A stretch of DNA of 64,000 bases from Candidatus Parabacteroides intestinigallinarum. Lineage in GTDB: Bacteria; Bacteroidota; Bacteroidia; Bacteroidales; Tannerellaceae. The translations under genes and the position numbers were made by a program. This document shows positions 14,909 to 21,978 of the stretch, piece after piece. The stretch spans positions 62,001-126,000 of the forward strand of contig DXEN01000080.1 in NCBI GenBank assembly GCA_019114945.1, given 5' to 3'. How positions within the stretch are numbered: the stretch's first letter is position 1; every line of letters starts with the position of its first letter. The notes under the pieces were generated by a model. It saw nothing but the letters and a program-made list of their open reading frames with translations, was not told the origin of the DNA and made no database searches.

Positions 14909-16930
14909 CTAAAGGTCTTCAAATGCCCTCCTGGTGTTGTCCATGTCCGGCTTCCATTCGTAATCTTCCGGCTCGTCCTGTACAGGGAGGGAAGGCAGGG
15001 CGTAGCACTCCGTATCCATTTCTTCCGCGTATGCCTGCGGCCCAGTCTCGGCCTTGCCCACTTTCGTGATGGCATTGTCACGCAGGTATTTCTTAAAGTG
15101 CGACACGTACTTTTGCTGCTCAATGTAATTCGCCACATCCTCGTCCGTCTGCTCGGCCATCACGCGGCTGTAGGTCTTCACGGGGCGCACCTTGTCAATG
15201 TAACGGTCGCCCTGGAACAGGTACACATCTGTCGGCTTTCCTTCCTCATCCGGCAGATAGTAGGCCGTCACCTTGCGGTTGTTCGGCTCCAGTTCCTCAA
15301 GCACCTCCGGGCCGCTTATCCACCAGTCCTCGTGCGCCACGCGCACCGTCGAGTTGCGCCGTATGCTGGTTTCCACCTTCTCGCCGATATAGCGGCTCAG
15401 GGTCAGGCTGTCAAACGGGCGCAGGGTCGGGTTAATTTTCGCCACGAGCACATCCCAACGGGTCATGCCAGGGTACTTTTTCTGGTTCGGGTGCAGGGAG
15501 TTGTTCCATTCGGCGCAGTCGCGGCGGTCATCGGCCACCAGTTCCTCGAAGGTGTAGTATTTCTTGTCTTCCCATGTATGGTTGCCGCTGTCGCTGATTT
15601 TCTTCTGGTCCACCCTGCGCGCGCCTTTGTTATACCAGCGGCCCACGCCTTCGTGGTTCTTGTGGGCTATCGTGGTCTTGAACGCGCCGTTCAAAGGCTC
15701 GGCATATTTCTCCTGCGAGTTCTGCGGGGCGCAGAAGTGTACGAACTTGAACACTTCGCCGGCTTTCAGGAAGCCGCCCTTGTACTTGCTCATCAGGTGC
15801 TGCTCCACCTCTATGCCTGCCGGGATGCCCCAGCCGTGCCGTGCAATCAGCCGGAACATGTCGCGGAAGCACTCCACCACCAGCGCGTCGTCCTTGTCAC
15901 GCCCGTAAGCCAAGCCAATCCTGCACTGGCTCACCACATCGTAGGCGTAGTAGGCATGCACGTACTCGTTGCCTTTCATGCGGCGCGGCAAGTCCACGTC
16001 GTCCATCGTTATCTGGCTCAGCGACCACTCGCCGCCGTGGCGGTGCATGTGCGGCATCTGCTCGTGCATGAACGTGCTGTAGCCGCGCAGGGCGTGTTCT
16101 ATAAGCATGTGGTTGGCCGGTTTGTTCAGTATGTTGCGGATGGTGCTTTCGCTGAGTTCCTTCGGCTCTCCGTTCTTGTCGGTGAAGTCGTCCGGATTGA
16201 ACACCTCGCCGGTTTCCAAGTCCCACGCCTCCAGTTCGCCGCAGACGAACCGTATGTACATGTCATGCACATCGCTTCCGTATGGCTGGTTGGGCAAGAC
16301 TTTCAGGCTCAGCACGAGCCGCTCGTCCTTATATGTCACCTTGCGCTTGTTCTGGTTGCCGAACTTGCCGGTGATGAGGCACTCGTAGCCGAACTTCTTG
16401 TAGTCGTTCACCTTCCTGCGGAAGCGCAACGTGCTGGCCGGCAGGTCGTGCCCCAACTGCTCGCGCAGCGTTTCGATGACTTTGGCCATCTTCGACCAGT
16501 CGTATTTGTCACCCATCAGCTTCTCGCGCTCCTTTCCTCGCTCATACAGCCTGATGCAGGTGTTCAGCACAGAGGCGTTCACCGCATATTTGTGCGCCAG
16601 TTCCGCTGTGGCATGGTCGCTCTTGTGGCCGGCGGCCCAATCCATGAAAAAGGCCACCGCAGCCTGGTCAAGCTCGTAGTTCGACATCACCCAGGCGGTG
16701 ATGCGGGCTTCGTCACAACCGAACTTTTCTTCTACTTTCTCACGGTAAGAGGTTGGCAGGCTATCCACAACGACCAAAGCATAACGTCCATGTCCTTTCC
16801 CGGAGCGCGCAACTTTAATGCGCCCACGGGCAGACATAGCCTTGTAATTCGAGAGAGTCATTATTCCCTCACCAACAAGATCACGCGCCGGAATGCAAAG
16901 TTTGTTGTCGTAATACCCTAACATGGCCAC
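14909..16930 (-). CDS. MuA-like DDE transposase
   Basis: 673 residues, close to Mu A (663). Visible parts: an N-terminal domain that may bind the ends (about 1-180), the RNase H-like core with a first acidic pair at Asp310-Asp311 (QITMDDVDLPRR), and a C-terminal beta-barrel region with SLTLSRYIG and PDEEGKPTDVYLF. The third acid is likely Glu411 (KYAEPLNGAF). At the position of the second catalytic Asp the sequence reads GIEVEQHL (Glu374/Glu376), so the triad may be D-E-E. Drives integration and replicative transposition with MuB, encoded just downstream. Confidence 0.92.
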   Translation of the reverse strand: MAMLGYYDNKLCIPARDLVGEGIMTLSNYKAMSARGRIKVARSGKGHGRYALVVVDSLPTSYREKVEEKFGCDEARITAWVMSNYELDQAAVAFFMDWAAGHKSDHATAELAHKYAVNASVLNTCIRLYERGKEREKLMGDKYDWSKMAKVIETLREQLGHDLPASTLRFRRKVNDYKKFGYECLITGKFGNQNKRKVTYKDERLVLSLKVLPNQPYGSDVHDMYIRFVCGELEAWDLETGEVFNPDDFTDKNGEPKELSESTIRNILNKPANHMLIEHALRGYSTFMHEQMPHMHRHGGEWSLSQITMDDVDLPRRMKGNEYVHAYYAYDVVSQCRIGLAYGRDKDDALVVECFRDMFRLIARHGWGIPAGIEVEQHLMSKYKGGFLKAGEVFKFVHFCAPQNSQEKYAEPLNGAFKTTIAHKNHEGVGRWYNKGARRVDQKKISDSGNHTWEDKKYYTFEELVADDRRDCAEWNNSLHPNQKKYPGMTRWDVLVAKINPTLRPFDSLTLSRYIGEKVETSIRRNSTVRVAHEDWWISGPEVLEELEPNNRKVTAYYLPDEEGKPTDVYLFQGDRYIDKVRPVKTYSRVMAEQTDEDVANYIEQQKYVSHFKKYLRDNAITKVGKAETGPQAYAEEMDTECYALPSLPVQDEPEDYEWKPDMDNTRRAFEDL

Positions 16931-16938
16931 TCCCTCCC

Positions 16939-17364
16939 TTACTTCAAGGACATTGCCCAGTTCTGAATGTTTTGGATACTCCTTACATCCACATTCTCAT
17001 AACGACGTACCTTCTCACCTCTATGGAACACGTCACAACCGCCATCCTTAAGCGAAAACTCCAGCAGGACATCATTGGGCAGATACTGCCGCATATAGCG
17101 GTCGGCATCGAACAGGGTTTCCATCTCTGGATGCTTGACCATGACGATACCGCCACGTTCCATCGCCAATTTGCGGATGCGTTTGGCCAATTCTGTGTTG
17201 CCACGCTTCTCGTCAAAACTGATGGCGTTAAAAACCGTGCGTTCCGTTACGCCAAACGCCTTCATGATAAACTCGCGGTCTTCCTTCTTGATGTGGATAT
17301 ACCGCTTCTTCCCTGTGGCGTTAAGACGCTCGGCATACTTTTCTTGACTTAAAAGCTCGTTCAT
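16939..17364 (-). CDS. Early phage HTH-like protein upstream of transposase
   Basis: 141 residues. About residues 35-50 (AFGVTERTVFNAISFDEKRG) form a possible helix-turn-helix. The C-terminal half (EFSLKDGGCDVFHRGEKVRR) is beta-prone. It precedes the transposase by 8 bases, in the place Mu uses for ner, so a regulatory role in the early operon is plausible but not shown by a known family. Confidence 0.6.
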   Translation of the reverse strand: MNELLSQEKYAERLNATGKKRYIHIKKEDREFIMKAFGVTERTVFNAISFDEKRGNTELAKRIRKLAMERGGIVMVKHPEMETLFDADRYMRQYLPNDVLLEFSLKDGGCDVFHRGEKVRRYENVDVRSIQNIQNWAMSLK

Positions 17365-17391
17365 ATCTCACTCGTTTTAATGATTAAACTT

Positions 17392-17470
17392 TGGTGGGGC
17401 GCGGGGAGTCGAACCCCGGCGGCTGTCCTACGCTTTCGATTTACCAACTTTCCGGCCGCGCCTGCCGCCC
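17392..17470 (-). other. Degenerate tRNA-like sequence in early operon
   Basis: Read leftward, the sequence has a 5' GGGGCG, a D-loop-like AAGTTGGTAAA, a perfect T-arm CGGGG-TTCGACT-CCCCG and a 3' CGCCCCACCA with encoded CCA. Six acceptor pairs form, but the 3' acceptor strand is one base short and no proper anticodon stem can be drawn, so it is not a normal tRNA. It fills the 143-base gap between two early phage genes and would be in their transcript. Confidence 0.4.
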
Positions 17471-17507
17471 CTTGCCCGTCTTTCCGGGCTGCCAGTTATC
17501 CGGCAAT

Positions 17508-17900
17508 CTATTTGCCTTGTTCTTCTATCATCGAAAGGACAACCTTCCTGTCTTCATCCCAAAGCGGAAGCCCCAATTCGATTGTCCGTTTGACCACTTC
17601 CACCTCGCCGGCCATTCTTACCGCTTGATTGCGGAAATCGGTATCATCAGACGTATGCGCCTTGCTAATCAGAAAATCAGTCAGGTCATCGATAACCTTC
17701 TTTTGCCGTTCACATTTCATCTCATAGTTCAACACTCGCACATGAACATCGCGGATAATCCGGCTGCCCCCATGTTTCTTGAAGTCTTTGCAGAACTCGT
17801 CCTTGTCCATCGATGTGTTCAGATAAACCGCATGGATGTAATCAAAATCCTCAGCTGTCGGAGTTATTCCCGTCCGTTCCGTAAATTCTTGCTGTGTCAT
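17508..17900 (-). CDS. Early phage protein, unknown
   Basis: 130 residues from the ATG at 17900 (MTQQEFTERTGITPTAEDFD). A longer frame starting at 17954 would overlap the upstream gene, so the shorter start is chosen. Predominantly helical: a Bacteroidota-type N-terminal 'TQQEFTERTG' seen in other mobile-element proteins, then DKDEFCKDFKKHGGSRII. No catalytic motif. Second gene of the early operon. Confidence 0.62.
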   Translation of the reverse strand: MTQQEFTERTGITPTAEDFDYIHAVYLNTSMDKDEFCKDFKKHGGSRIIRDVHVRVLNYEMKCERQKKVIDDLTDFLISKAHTSDDTDFRNQAVRMAGEVEVVKRTIELGLPLWDEDRKVVLSMIEEQGK

Positions 17901-17920
17901 AATTTCACTTATTTTATTCG

Positions 17921-18124
17921 TTAATACTCGGTTATAATGGGCTTCAAACTGCATCCGTAGCAGTTCACCAGTCTTTCTTTCATCCGTTCCACATAAAACC
18001 CAGGAGCGGTAAACACGATGCCGTCCTCTTCATTGTAGCTGAAGCTGATGCCGTCCATTATCAGCAGCATCGCAACCTTGTGCTTCACGCTCTGCGTTTT
18101 CCATTTTTTAATCTCGTCGTTCAT
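17921..18124 (-). CDS. First early-operon protein, unknown
   Basis: 67 residues (MNDEIKKWKTQSVKHKVAML), ending with two Cys/Tyr-rich turns (VNCYGCSLKPIITEY). It is the first gene downstream of the leftward early promoter at 18202-18209, a place that in Mu-like phages often encodes small regulators. No domain recognised. Confidence 0.6.
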   Translation of the reverse strand: MNDEIKKWKTQSVKHKVAMLLIMDGISFSYNEEDGIVFTAPGFYVERMKERLVNCYGCSLKPIITEY

Positions 18125-18166
18125 ATTCTTTAATTTCTAAAATTCGTTAATCTCGGCCTTTTTCAT

Positions 18167-18209
18167 TATCTTTGGCCGCTCGTTCTTCATTGAACACGAT
18201 GCAAAGATA
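18167..18209. promoter_or_regulatory. Face-to-face repressor and early promoters with operator-like repeat
   Basis: On the plus strand TATCTTTG (18167-18174) is a perfect -7 element for the repressor, starting near 18181. On the minus strand TATCTTTG (plus CAAAGATA, 18202-18209) has a TTG 20 bp upstream and serves the early operon, starting near 18196. The two promoters point at each other, so the transcripts overlap at their 5' ends. An inverted repeat GTTC-N6-GAAC (18182-18195) sits exactly between the start sites. Confidence 0.65.
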
Positions 18210-18226
18210 CAAAACATTTCGCCATC

Positions 18227-18712
18227 ATGCAAGCAAAAGAACAAAATAATTCGCCAATAAAACAAAGAATTTTGTCCTTTGCTGGTACTTTGGGTATCAG
18301 CAAGCGAGATTTTTATGCAAAAATAGGGGTATCGCGTGGTACTTTGGAGAGTAAAACAGGGATAACCGAAGATGTAATTACAAAATTTTTCGCCACCTAT
18401 CCACAAGTAAGTATAGAATGGCTTATGACAGGGGAGGGGGATATGCTTAAAACGAAACGTACCCCAGAGAATCTCCAAGCACAAGAATCTACTAATAGCG
18501 ATTATAAAGATAGTAAAAATCAAACACTTGGGCAAGACATTCCACCATTAATCCTTGACCGGCTACTGAATACCATAGCCGAAAAAGATGCCATTATCCG
18601 GGAACAGGCCGAAGAATTAGGTCGGCTCCGCGAGCAAATCGAACAATTCAAGAAAGGAAGGGGGCACAGTGCTTCGGATGTCAATACTTCAGAGATTGCC
18701 AATGTCGGGTAG
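18227..18712 (+). CDS. Prophage repressor (HTH, coiled coil)
   Basis: 161 residues. The N-terminal ~70 residues are an HTH of the Bacteroidota phage repressor type: RILSFAGTLGISKRDFYAKI and the trailing FFATYPQVSIEWLMTGEGDM are characteristic. A linker (TPENLQAQES) and a C-terminal coiled coil (EKDAIIREQAEELGRLREQI) follow, probably for oligomerisation. Lower GC than the structural genes. Transcribed away from the early operon from the 18167 promoter, so it likely controls the lysogenic switch. Confidence 0.85.
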   Translation: MQAKEQNNSPIKQRILSFAGTLGISKRDFYAKIGVSRGTLESKTGITEDVITKFFATYPQVSIEWLMTGEGDMLKTKRTPENLQAQESTNSDYKDSKNQTLGQDIPPLILDRLLNTIAEKDAIIREQAEELGRLREQIEQFKKGRGHSASDVNTSEIANVG

Positions 18713-18983
18713 GGGGCATGCGCATCATCTGGGGGCACGCACATCGCCGCTGATGACATCCATGCGTACCCTGCTGATACCCTCCGAATCCCGCCATTCC
18801 GAACGTTCCCCCTCAAAAAGCAGCATTGCACGCTCGCAAAGCATTGATTTTACGTACTTTTTGCCCATCCGGCACTAAAATAGTATGGTTTTTTGGGGGT
18901 ATCTATCGGCACGTTTTTCGGGGCTATCGCAGAAAAAACAGTATTTTTCCCCCTCTCTATCCCACCCATCCAAAACCCTATTT
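18713..18983. other. Non-coding stretch at phage end
   Basis: About 270 bases between the repressor stop and the terminal repeats. Short open frames here have no protein-like composition. There are G-rich phrases (GGGGGCATGCGCATC, GGGGGCACGCACATC) near the repressor end that could form weak structures, but no clear terminator or gene is seen. Confidence 0.4.
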
Positions 18984-19043
18984 TGTAACCCTAAACTATA
19001 AAACTTGTAACCCTAAACTGTAACCCTTAATGTAACCCTAACA
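18984..19043. repeat. Terminal TGTAACCC repeats, probable phage end
   Basis: Four copies of TGTAACCC(T) begin at 18984, 19006, 19019 and 19031, the first two as TGTAACCCTAAACT. Read inward on the other strand the series starts TGTTAGGGTTACA at 19043, so it opens with TG as Mu-type ends do. Clustered repeats at the tip next to the repressor match the L1-L3 transposase sites of Mu. The exact end at 19043 is an inference because the other end is outside the window. Confidence 0.6.
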
Positions 19044-19187
19044 AAAAAATTCCATATTTCGAAGTGAGAATTATCCCTTCGCCCCTCCCCCACTCTACCA
19101 CACAACAAGCCGCCTATTCCGTCAGCCAAAATCAGCCTCATATTCGCGCTAAAAGCCCGCATATAAAGGGTTTTACCGCATAGGCAA

Positions 19188-19217
19188 TAAAAAAGGCCGT
19201 ATGCAAACCATACAGCC
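19188..19217 (-). terminator. Rho-independent terminator
   Basis: In the leftward direction a 9-bp stem with one mismatch (GGCTGTATG and CATACGGCC) and a 5-base loop is followed by a run of seven T. It lies downstream of the decayed GNAT gene, so this part is host DNA. Between 19044 and 19187 nothing else is seen. Confidence 0.7.
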
Positions 19218-19267
19218 CTCAGATGTAAACTTCCGGCAAGCCTCTCCCCTGCCCTACGCCCTAAAAA

Positions 19268-19501
19268 TTAAACGCTATGTAAGCCTATGTAAACGTTTCG
19301 TTTTGCGCGGCCCGATGCAGCCATCACACATAACTCTTTGACAGGCAAAGCCTTTCGCCGTTTTTCGCAGCCCACCTCCTTATACGTTTCGTTCTGTGCC
19401 CGGTAGAAGAACTCGGTTATATCCTCGTCCTTACAAGAAAAACCGCCGCACTCACGCTGCAAATCTTCATTCAGTTCGCGGAACTCGCAACGCTCCAACA
19501 T
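19268..19501 (-). pseudogene. Decayed GNAT acetyltransferase, N-terminal part
   Basis: 77 codons. The first ~40 residues (ECGGFSCKDEDITEFFY) match the start of Bacteroidota GNAT acetyltransferases that pair with a small upstream gene. After that the frame departs from the family; a shifted frame reads LCLSKSYV, close to the LLGKSYCF of intact homologues, which suggests a frameshift. The acetyl-CoA binding part is absent. Followed by a terminator at 19188-19217. The remnant could still be expressed as a short peptide. Confidence 0.5.
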
Positions 19502-19507
19502 ACCCCC

Positions 19508-19678
19508 TTATCCCTCCTGATAGAGTTTGGAACGTTTCAGGATAGCCCGCATCTTCGCCACTTGCTTCGTAAAGTCTATGGAGCCGCGCCGTTCCTTGGC
19601 GTTGCGGTCCGCTTCCTCCACGAAACGTGCCGCGGCCTTGCCGCGAAGCACCGGGATGGGTTTGATTTCTATTGCCAT
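19508..19678 (-). CDS. Small antitoxin-like partner of the GNAT gene
   Basis: 56 residues from the ATG at 19678 (MAIEIKPIPVLRGKAAARFV). The shorter start is chosen because a perfect -7 element TACTTTTG (plus CAAAAGTA, 19704-19711) lies just upstream and inside the longer frame. The sequence matches small Bacteroidota proteins encoded before GNAT-type genes (IKPIPVL...GSIDFTKQVAKMRAIL), which may form a toxin-antitoxin-like pair. It ends 6 bases before the GNAT remnant. Confidence 0.65.
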   Translation of the reverse strand: MAIEIKPIPVLRGKAAARFVEEADRNAKERRGSIDFTKQVAKMRAILKRSKLYQEG

Positions 19679-19703
19679 GATTATATAGTCTTTGATTCGT
19701 TCG

Positions 19704-19711
19704 CAAAAGTA
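19704..19711 (-). promoter_or_regulatory. Promoter -7 element for the antitoxin-like gene
   Basis: Leftward TACTTTTG fits TAnnTTTG exactly and would start transcription near 19697, 19 bases before the ATG. Between here and fumarase (19712-19890) no gene is seen; the open frame continuing to 19903 has no protein-like features. Confidence 0.6.
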
Positions 19712-19890
19712 GGGCTTTTTGATGATAAAACCTAACATATTCACGTATATTACGTTATGTGAGATAAAACATCCCGAAACCTCGACTTCGGGAGCAAGAC
19801 CTGAATGGATAGCGGAACCGCGAACCATTAAGTAATCCTCCTCTTTTATGAAAACCGCCCGTTTCCGATGGTTATTCCGCGGATTTTTCC

Positions 19891-19898
19891 TAAGTTTG
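19891..19898 (+). promoter_or_regulatory. Promoter -7 element for fumarase
   Basis: TAAGTTTG matches TAnnTTTG. The expected start near 19905 gives an untranslated leader of about 56 bases. Confidence 0.5.
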
Positions 19899-19960
19899 CC
19901 CATTCAAATGCGTGAAACGAGATTGAACCAATAAATATATACTAATTTAATTGTAACGAT

Positions 19961-21589
19961 ATGGCAACACCTCCTTTTAAGTATCAACCGATGTTCCCGC
20001 TGGGACCGGATACTACAGAGTATTATTTGCTTACGAAAGATTACGTCTCCGTTTCGGAGTTCGAGGGACACCCCATCCTGAAAGTGGAGAAAGAGGGCCT
20101 TACGGCGATGGCGAACGCCGCTTTCCGCAACGTTTCCTTCATGTTGCGCCGCTCGCACAACGAGCAGGTGGCGAAGATATTGAGCGACCCCGAGGCAAGC
20201 GCAAACGATAAGTACGTGGCCCTCACCTTCCTGCGCAACGCCGAGGTAGCGGCGAAGGGCGTGCTCCCCTTCTGCCAGGATACCGGCACGGCCATCATCC
20301 ACGGCGAGAAGGGCCAACAGGTATGGACCGGCTTCTGCGACGAGGAGGCGCTCTCCTTAGGCGTGTATAAGACCTACACCGAGGAGAACTTGCGTTACTC
20401 GCAAAACGCGCCCCTCTCGATGTACGAGGAGGTGAACACGAAGTGCAACCTGCCGGCGCAAATCGATATCGAGGCCACGGAGGGCATGGAGTACAAGTTC
20501 CTCTGCGTGACGAAGGGTGGCGGCTCGGCCAACAAGACCTATCTGTATCAGGAGACGAAGGCCATCCTGAACCCGGATACCTTGGTCCCCTTCCTGGTGG
20601 AGAAGATGAAATCGCTGGGCACGGCGGCTTGTCCCCCGTATCACATCGCTTTCGTGATAGGCGGTACCTCGGCGGAGAAGAACCTCCTTACCGTAAAGCT
20701 CGCCTCCACGCATTATTACGACAACCTGCCCACGACGGGCAACGAGTACGGCCGCGCCTTCCGCGACGTAGAATTGGAGAAGAAGGTGCTCGAAGAGGCG
20801 CATAAGATTGGCTTGGGAGCGCAATTCGGCGGCAAGTACCTGGCGCACGACGTGCGTATCATCCGCTTGCCTCGCCACGGAGCTTCCTGCCCGGTGGGCT
20901 TGGGCGTGAGCTGCTCGGCGGACCGCAACATCAAGTGCAAAATCAACAAGGACGGTATCTGGATAGAGAAGCTGGATAGCCATCCCGGCGAGTTGATTCC
21001 GGAGGAGCTTCGCCAGGCGGGCGAGGGCGACGCCGTGAAGATCGACCTGAACCAGCCGATGGCGGACATCCTGAAGATATTGGATAAGTATCCGGTGGCC
21101 ACCCGCCTCTCGCTGAACGGTACGATTATCGTGGGCCGCGATATCGCGCACGCTAAGCTGAAAGAGCGCCTGGACCGCGGCGAGGACCTGCCGCAATACA
21201 TCAAGGATCATCCTATCTACTACGCCGGACCCGCCAAGACCCCGAAGGGCATGGCTTGCGGCTCGATGGGCCCGACTACGGCCGGCCGTATGGACCCCTA
21301 CGTAGACTTGTTCCAGAGCCACGGAGGTAGCATGGTGATGCTGGCGAAGGGTAACCGGAGCCAGGCCGTGACCGACGCTTGCAAGAAGCACGGAGGTTTC
21401 TACCTCGGCTCTATCGGCGGACCGGCGGCTATCTTGGCGCAGAACAACATCAAGAGCATCGAGTGCGTGGAATATCCGGAGCTGGGCATGGAGGCTATCT
21501 GGAAGATAGAGGTGGAGAATTTCCCCGCTTTCATCCTCGTGGATAACAAGGGCAACGATTTCTTCAAGCAAATCAAGCCACGGTGCTAA
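19961..21589 (+). CDS. fumA: Class I fumarate hydratase
   Basis: 542 residues, the full length of iron-sulfur class I fumarases, which interconvert fumarate and malate in the cytoplasm; in Bacteroidales this lies on the reductive branch to succinate. Three Cys at 105 (PFCQDTGTA), 224 (GTAACPPYH) and 318 (GVSCSADRN) have the same spacing (119 and 94) as the cluster ligands of Leishmania fumarase. The C-terminal part contains [14 protein letters not shown] and [12 protein letters not shown]. Single-gene unit with its own promoter and a strong hairpin after the stop. Confidence 0.95.
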   Translation: MATPPFKYQPMFPLGPDTTEYYLLTKDYVSVSEFEGHPILKVEKEGLTAMANAAFRNVSFMLRRSHNEQVAKILSDPEASANDKYVALTFLRNAEVAAKGVLPFCQDTGTAIIHGEKGQQVWTGFCDEEALSLGVYKTYTEENLRYSQNAPLSMYEEVNTKCNLPAQIDIEATEGMEYKFLCVTKGGGSANKTYLYQETKAILNPDTLVPFLVEKMKSLGTAACPPYHIAFVIGGTSAEKNLLTVKLASTHYYDNLPTTGNEYGRAFRDVELEKKVLEEAHKIGLGAQFGGKYLAHDVRIIRLPRHGASCPVGLGVSCSADRNIKCKINKDGIWIEKLDSHPGELIPEELRQAGEGDAVKIDLNQPMADILKILDKYPVATRLSLNGTIIVGRDIAHAKLKERLDRGEDLPQYIKDHPIYYAGPAKTPKGMACGSMGPTTAGRMDPYVDLFQSHGGSMVMLAKGNRSQAVTDACKKHGGFYLGSIGGPAAILAQNNIKSIECVEYPELGMEAIWKIEVENFPAFILVDNKGNDFFKQIKPRC

Positions 21590-21596
21590 CCTAATA

Positions 21597-21657
21597 GAAT
21601 GACGAGTTACGAATTATGATTTATGATTTATGATTTGTAATTCGTTGCTCGTCATTC
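21597..21657. terminator. Hairpin after fumarase with ATGATTT repeats
   Basis: Perfect 10-bp arms GAATGACGAG (21597-21606) and CTCGTCATTC (21648-21657) plus inner arms ACGAATTA and TAATTCGT make a long stem. The loop holds three ATGATTT copies in tandem. No T-run directly follows, so it may act as a structured 3' end for fumarase rather than a classical terminator. Confidence 0.6.
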
Positions 21658-21754
21658 GTATTAAAAAACAGCGGCTATTTTCTTTATCTGATTCAGCTTC
21701 TCACGCAAGGAGCTATTTTTCCGAGCCATTTGCATATGTTTGCCCTGTCTAAAT

Positions 21755-21861
21755 AAAAGAGAGACCGTCGAACTTATAGACGAGGCACATAGGTGAGAAA
21801 GGGAAGTCACCTATGTGCGTTGGCCTTTTCACATACGTGACTTGGCCGGAGAACATACGTG
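21755..21861. repeat. 22-bp-phased CACnTAnGTG array (4 elements)
   Basis: Elements CACATAGGTG (21786), CACCTATGTG (21808), CACATACGTG (21830) and AACATACGTG (21852) are each 10 bp with 12-bp spacers, an exact 22-bp period. From 21785 to 21832 the sequence is an inverted copy of that at 37.6 kb. Just before it, 21755-21781 matches 25 of 26 bases of a unit from the 38.4-kb array, also inverted. Intergenic, between the convergent fumarase and GH92 genes. Confidence 0.85.
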
Positions 21862-21895
21862 CGTTTCGCACCTTCCTCACGCCGGGTAACATCAA

Positions 21896-21944
21896 GCGCT
21901 TACGACGGGCATCGTAAGGTCTTCTGAATGCCCATCGTAAGCGC
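21896..21944. terminator. Hairpin downstream of GH92 gene
   Basis: Arms GCGCTTACGA-C-GGGCAT (21896-21912) and ATGCCC-A-TCGTAAGCGC (21928-21944) pair over 16 bp with one mismatch; the loop repeats part of the arm (TCGTAAG). It lies 34 bases past the GH92 stop in the leftward direction and may end that transcript. The remaining stretch 21658-21754 shows nothing else. Confidence 0.6.
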
Positions 21945-21978
21945 CTTATATCGCCTATTATCAAGCCAAGATGAAGCC

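Noticed and set aside
15098..16921. 600-codon plus-strand frame opposite the transposase
   Set aside because: Mirror of the MuA frame, no recognisable domain, no promoter or start signal.
17392..17470. Functional tRNA gene
   Set aside because: No anticodon stem and a one-base-short acceptor strand; kept only as a tRNA-like sequence.
18137..18535. Minus-strand gene of 132 codons
   Set aside because: Lies opposite the repressor and across the divergent promoters; low complexity and no family.
1..19043. Diversity-generating retroelement as in some Bacteroidota Mu-like phages
   Set aside because: No reverse transcriptase, TR or VR repeat is visible in the part of the phage within the window.
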